64,000 bases of DNA, from positions 89,933 to 153,932 of the forward strand of contig CAIUMD010000114.1 in NCBI GenBank assembly GCA_903900155.1, written 5' to 3'. Source of the stretch: an uncultured Caulobacterales bacterium. Lineage in GTDB: Bacteria > Pseudomonadota > Alphaproteobacteria > Caulobacterales > Caulobacteraceae. The translations under genes were made by a program, and so were the position numbers. This document shows positions 61,751 to 64,000 of the stretch, piece by piece. A model generated the notes under the pieces. That model searched no databases. It was not told the origin of the DNA and saw nothing but the letters and a program-made list of their open reading frames with translations. Numbering within the stretch: position 1 is the first letter of the stretch; each line of letters begins with the position of its first letter.

Positions 61751-61822
61751 CGCAGGGCCGGAGAGACCATCCGGAGCGCGCATTTCCCAGTCGCGTTTTC
61801 CCGCTTAAATTGAAAGACATGA

Positions 61823-61849
61823 CCCCGCGAAGCCTTTCGCGGGGTTTTT
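61823..61849 (+). terminator. Rho-independent terminator after gcrA unit
   Basis: Perfect 9-bp arms CCCCGCGAA and TTCGCGGGG with a 4-base loop are followed by TTTTT on the plus strand. Confidence 0.93.
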
Positions 61850-61930
61850 CGTTTGGCTATGGGCGCCGCAGATTGCGTGACCGTTAACCTTATGAGACAC
61901 AGAGCGCCGTTCTGGGGGGCGGAAACGACT

Positions 61931-62458
61931 ATGCGTAAGGGGGAAGAGCGCGCCGGCTTGGTCGAGGACCACGCCCTGCCGCTGCCGAGCTATCTGAGTT
62001 ACTTGCTTTATCAGACCGAGCAGCATCGCCGCGCGGTCGCCGCCGATCTGCTGGCGCAACACGGCCTGACCTTCGCCAAGTGGGTGGCGATGATCTCGCT
62101 GCGCCGGTTCGGCGACCTGTCGATGACCCGGCTGGCCAAGCTGGCCGCCACCGACCGCACGACCCTGACCCGCTCGATCGACAGCCTGATCGCCGACGGC
62201 CTGGTGGCCCGCGAAGCCTCGCCCAGCGACCGCCGTATCGTCGTCGTGTGCCTGACGGCCACCGGTCGCAATCTGCTGGAGAAGATCCGCGGCGAGATCC
62301 GTCCGCTGAACCGCGAGATCTGCTCCAACCTGACCGCCGAAGAACAGGCGGCCATGACCCGCTACCTGCAGAAGATGCTCACGGGCCTGATCGTCGAGCC
62401 CGACTGGAAGCAGGACGTGATCGGGTTCTCCACCCCCGCGCCGCCGGAGACGGCTTAG
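61931..62458 (+). CDS. MarR family transcriptional regulator
   Basis: The 175-residue protein has the MarR winged helix: LTFAKWVAMISLRRFGDLSMTRLAKLAATDRTTLTRSIDSL is the recognition region, followed by the wing with SDRRIVVVCLT. The ATG at 61931 is preceded by a G-rich stretch. A CtrA half-site-like TTAACC lies at 61884-61889. No obvious target gene adjoins it. Confidence 0.9.
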   Translation: MRKGEERAGLVEDHALPLPSYLSYLLYQTEQHRRAVAADLLAQHGLTFAKWVAMISLRRFGDLSMTRLAKLAATDRTTLTRSIDSLIADGLVAREASPSDRRIVVVCLTATGRNLLEKIRGEIRPLNREICSNLTAEEQAAMTRYLQKMLTGLIVEPDWKQDVIGFSTPAPPETA

Positions 62459-62467
62459 CGGGCCCGT

Positions 62468-62552
62468 CCTCGTCCTTCGACAGGCTCAGGATGAGGACTA
62501 CTGGTAGAGCGGTTCACTAGAAGCCTCATCCTGAGCTCGTCGAAGGACGAGG
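62468..62552. repeat. Inverted pair of CCTCATCCTGAG-type intergenic repeats
   Basis: Two 29-base copies, 62468-62496 and 62524-62552, face each other and differ at a few positions. The element (a variant of the widespread CTTCGACAGGCTCAGGA palindrome) can form a long hairpin between marR and arfB. Confidence 0.85.
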
Positions 62553-62562
62553 TTTCGGCCCC

Positions 62563-62985
62563 TTAATCGTCGAACTTCACCCGTCCGCGCCCGGACTTTA
62601 CGGTCCCGCGCTTGGCCTTGGTGTCCAGGCGTTTCAGCTTGCTGGAATAGGTCGGCTTGGTCGCCTTGCGAGGCTTGGGGCGTTCGGTGGCGCGGCGGAT
62701 CAGGTCGACGAGGCGCGCCTGGGCGTCCTGGCGGTTCATCTCCTGCGAGCGCGAGCCTTGCGAGAACAGGATCAGCACGCCGTCCTGGGTCAGGCGGCTT
62801 CCGGCCAGGGTCTCCAGCCGCGCCTTGACGTCCTCGGGCAGGGCCGGGGAGTTGCGGACATCGAAGCGCAGTTCCACGGCCGTCGAGGTCTTGTTGACGT
62901 GCTGGCCGCCGGGACCCGAGGCGCGGGTGGCCTTCCAGACCAGCTCGTCCTCGTCGATCCGCAGCCAGGAGGTGATCTCGATCAT
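62563..62985 (-). CDS. arfB: Alternative ribosome-rescue factor ArfB (YaeJ-type peptidyl-tRNA hydrolase)
   Basis: The 140-residue protein has the class-I release factor GGQ motif in ASGPGGQHVNKTSTAVELR (about residue 25) and a basic lysine-rich C-terminal tail that inserts in the empty mRNA channel. It releases peptides on non-stop ribosomes. In C. crescentus ArfB is needed when trans-translation is absent; smpB lies 15 kb away in this window. It overlaps the next gene by 4 bases. Confidence 0.92.
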   Translation of the reverse strand: MIEITSWLRIDEDELVWKATRASGPGGQHVNKTSTAVELRFDVRNSPALPEDVKARLETLAGSRLTQDGVLILFSQGSRSQEMNRQDAQARLVDLIRRATERPKPRKATKPTYSSKLKRLDTKAKRGTVKSGRGRVKFDD

Positions 62986-63443
62986 TTCTGGACCACACGC
63001 TTGGCCTTGACCACCAACTGGTCCAGGGCCTGAAGGAACCGCGAGCGGTCGGCGTTGGCGAAGGCGGCGGGGCCCTTGGTGACCTCGCCCATCGAGCGCA
63101 GGTGCTCGCCGATCGAGCGCGAGGCCAGGGCCGAGCCGATCATGTCGGGACTGAACACCCGCCCGTTCGGGGCCACGGCCGCGCCGCCGGCCTTCAGCAC
63201 GCGGTCGGCCAGGGGGATGTCGTTGGTCACCACCACGTCGCCGGGGCCGCAGCGCTCGGCGATCCAGTCGTCGGCGACGTCGGGACCGGCGTCGACCACG
63301 ATCTGCTCGATGACCGGGGTTTGCGGCACGCGGATCCAGCTGTTGGACACCACGAAGGTCTTGAAGCCGTGGCGGGCGGCGACCTTGTAGGCCTCGTCCT
63401 TCACGGGGCAGGCGTCGGCGTCGATGAAGAGGGTGGCGGCCAT
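62982..63443 (-). CDS. YaiI/YqxD family protein (DUF188)
   Basis: The 153-residue protein matches the DUF188 family, a PIN-like fold: FIDADACPVKDE near residue 6, FVVSNSWIR, then ADDWIAERCGPGDVVVTNDIPLADR with conserved acidic residues. The function is not established, although a nuclease role is suggested by the fold. ATG 63443 is preferred over the upstream TTG at 63452. Confidence 0.9.
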   Translation of the reverse strand: MAATLFIDADACPVKDEAYKVAARHGFKTFVVSNSWIRVPQTPVIEQIVVDAGPDVADDWIAERCGPGDVVVTNDIPLADRVLKAGGAAVAPNGRVFSPDMIGSALASRSIGEHLRSMGEVTKGPAAFANADRSRFLQALDQLVVKAKRVVQK

Positions 63444-63483
63444 CGAGCCCAAACCTATCGCTGAAGAATGACTTGGAGAAGAA

Positions 63484-63558
<75 letters not shown>

Positions 63559-63646
63559 GTTTCACGGGGCGAAGACCCGAGGTCAGGGCTTATGCCGTTT
63601 GCCGGGGCGGACGGCAAGGGTGGGACGCATCCACGTAAACCCATCA

Positions 63647-63762
63647 CCGTCATCCCGCGCTTTCTGCGCGGGACCCATCTATCCGCCGCCAGTGAGGAGC
63701 GCATTTTCGTCCTCATGTGGAAGCTGAACCATGGGTCCCGCGCATAAAGCGCGGGATGACGG
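63647..63762. repeat. Inverted pair of CGTCATCCCGCGC-type intergenic repeats
   Basis: Copies at 63647-63678 and 63731-63762 face each other and carry CGTCATCCCGCGCTTT plus CGCGGGACCCAT blocks with one or two mismatches. They fill most of the 326-bp gap (63559-63884) between tRNA-Thr and the last partial gene, where no gene was seen. Confidence 0.8.
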
Positions 63763-63884
63763 AGGTTTTTGGGAAAGGTCGGAGCGTGACGATGCGATGT
63801 GAGGCGAGAGCGTTCGCGCCTGCTTATCCCCGGCCTCAAAACCTGTCGTAATCTCTACCCACCTCGTCGCGGAGAAAGGGCGCA

Positions 63885-64000
63885 ATGGCCAGCGACCGAT
63901 TGCGGCGGCGGGGGGCGATCGAGCGGGCGCGCTCGTCGGTGCGGGGTAACAGCCGCAACTTCGTCCATCCCCGAGGTAGTCGACCCTGGTACACAGAAAC
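63885..64000 (+). CDS. Start of an unrecognised gene, cut by window end
   Basis: An ATG at 63885 preceded by GGAGAAAGGG opens a frame of 38 codons to the window edge with an arginine-rich N-terminus (MASDRLRRRGAIERARSS). Nothing more can be said about its function. Confidence 0.5.
   Translation, partial: MASDRLRRRGAIERARSSVRGNSRNFVHPRGSRPWYTE

Noticed and set aside
61884..61889. CtrA control of the MarR gene through TTAACC
   Set aside because: A single 6-base half-site without a partner or promoter context is expected by chance and is kept only as a remark.
62468..62552. CRISPR array
   Set aside because: There are only two copies, in inverted orientation, and no cas genes.

Overview
The window is about 64 kb of GC-rich, densely packed alphaproteobacterial chromosome and almost certainly comes from Caulobacter or a very close relative. 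The diagnostic genes are gcrA (the cell-cycle regulator of Caulobacterales) at 60.97-61.47 kb and the Caulobacter-type ceramide synthesis genes (spt, acyl carrier protein, cerR, acyl-AMP ligase, GNAT-type ceramide synthase). Many genes overlap by 4 bases, GTG and TTG starts are common, and there is no phage, IS element, integrase or CRISPR array.

Region 1 (1-16.4 kb) is a bacterial sphingolipid supercluster. Backbone genes spt, acpR, cerR and aasR lie on the minus strand at 9.06-13.25 kb, and the ceramide synthase bcerS lies at 0.68-1.84 kb. Headgroup genes cpgA, cpgB and cpgC (CDP-alcohol phosphatidyltransferase, ceramide kinase, Tam41-like nucleotidyltransferase) lie on the plus strand at 6.08-9.0 kb. 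The cluster also holds LptG-like, LptF-like and LptC-like proteins, a Wzx/MATE-type flippase, a CDP-glycerol glycerophosphotransferase-like enzyme, a sugar-nucleotidyltransferase-like protein, a metallophosphoesterase, a HIT protein and a DUF2141 protein. Read together, the region looks like a complete pathway that makes an anionic phosphoglycerate-type ceramide lipid, extends it and exports it through a paralogous Lpt-type machine.

Region 2 (16.5-25.7 kb) is catabolic and detoxifying: a RutA/RutB-like pair, a two-domain DsbA/HCCA-isomerase protein, a type I sulfatase with its own formylglycine-generating enzyme, a DUF1330 protein, a haloalkane dehalogenase, a membrane-anchored metallo-beta-lactamase-fold hydrolase and a TetR regulator. 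A perfect 17-bp palindrome lies in one of its divergent promoters.

Region 3 (25.7-35.1 kb) opens with a fused EgtB-EgtD ergothioneine enzyme behind a textbook EcfG/sigma-T general-stress promoter. It continues with a KGG stress protein, small and membrane proteins, an EF-hand lipoprotein, a two-component system, a glyoxalase-II-like hydrolase and an APC amino-acid permease.

Region 4 (35.3-48.1 kb) is mainly housekeeping: hrpB, two methyltransferases, a GT2 glycosyltransferase, a TetR plus BtuFCD-like ABC importer, a lytic transglycosylase, dapA and smpB.

Region 5 (48-64 kb) holds a Phd/PIN toxin-antitoxin module flanked by two small genes that share a 19-bp promoter motif, a DUF969-DUF979-DUF2891 operon, a class II aldolase-family protein, an RND efflux pair, an E1/transketolase-like gene that has lost its N-terminal half, two SnoaL-like genes, a lipoprotein cytochrome c, gcrA, a MarR regulator, arfB, a YaiI-family protein and tRNA-Thr. 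Two families of inverted intergenic repeats lie at the right end.
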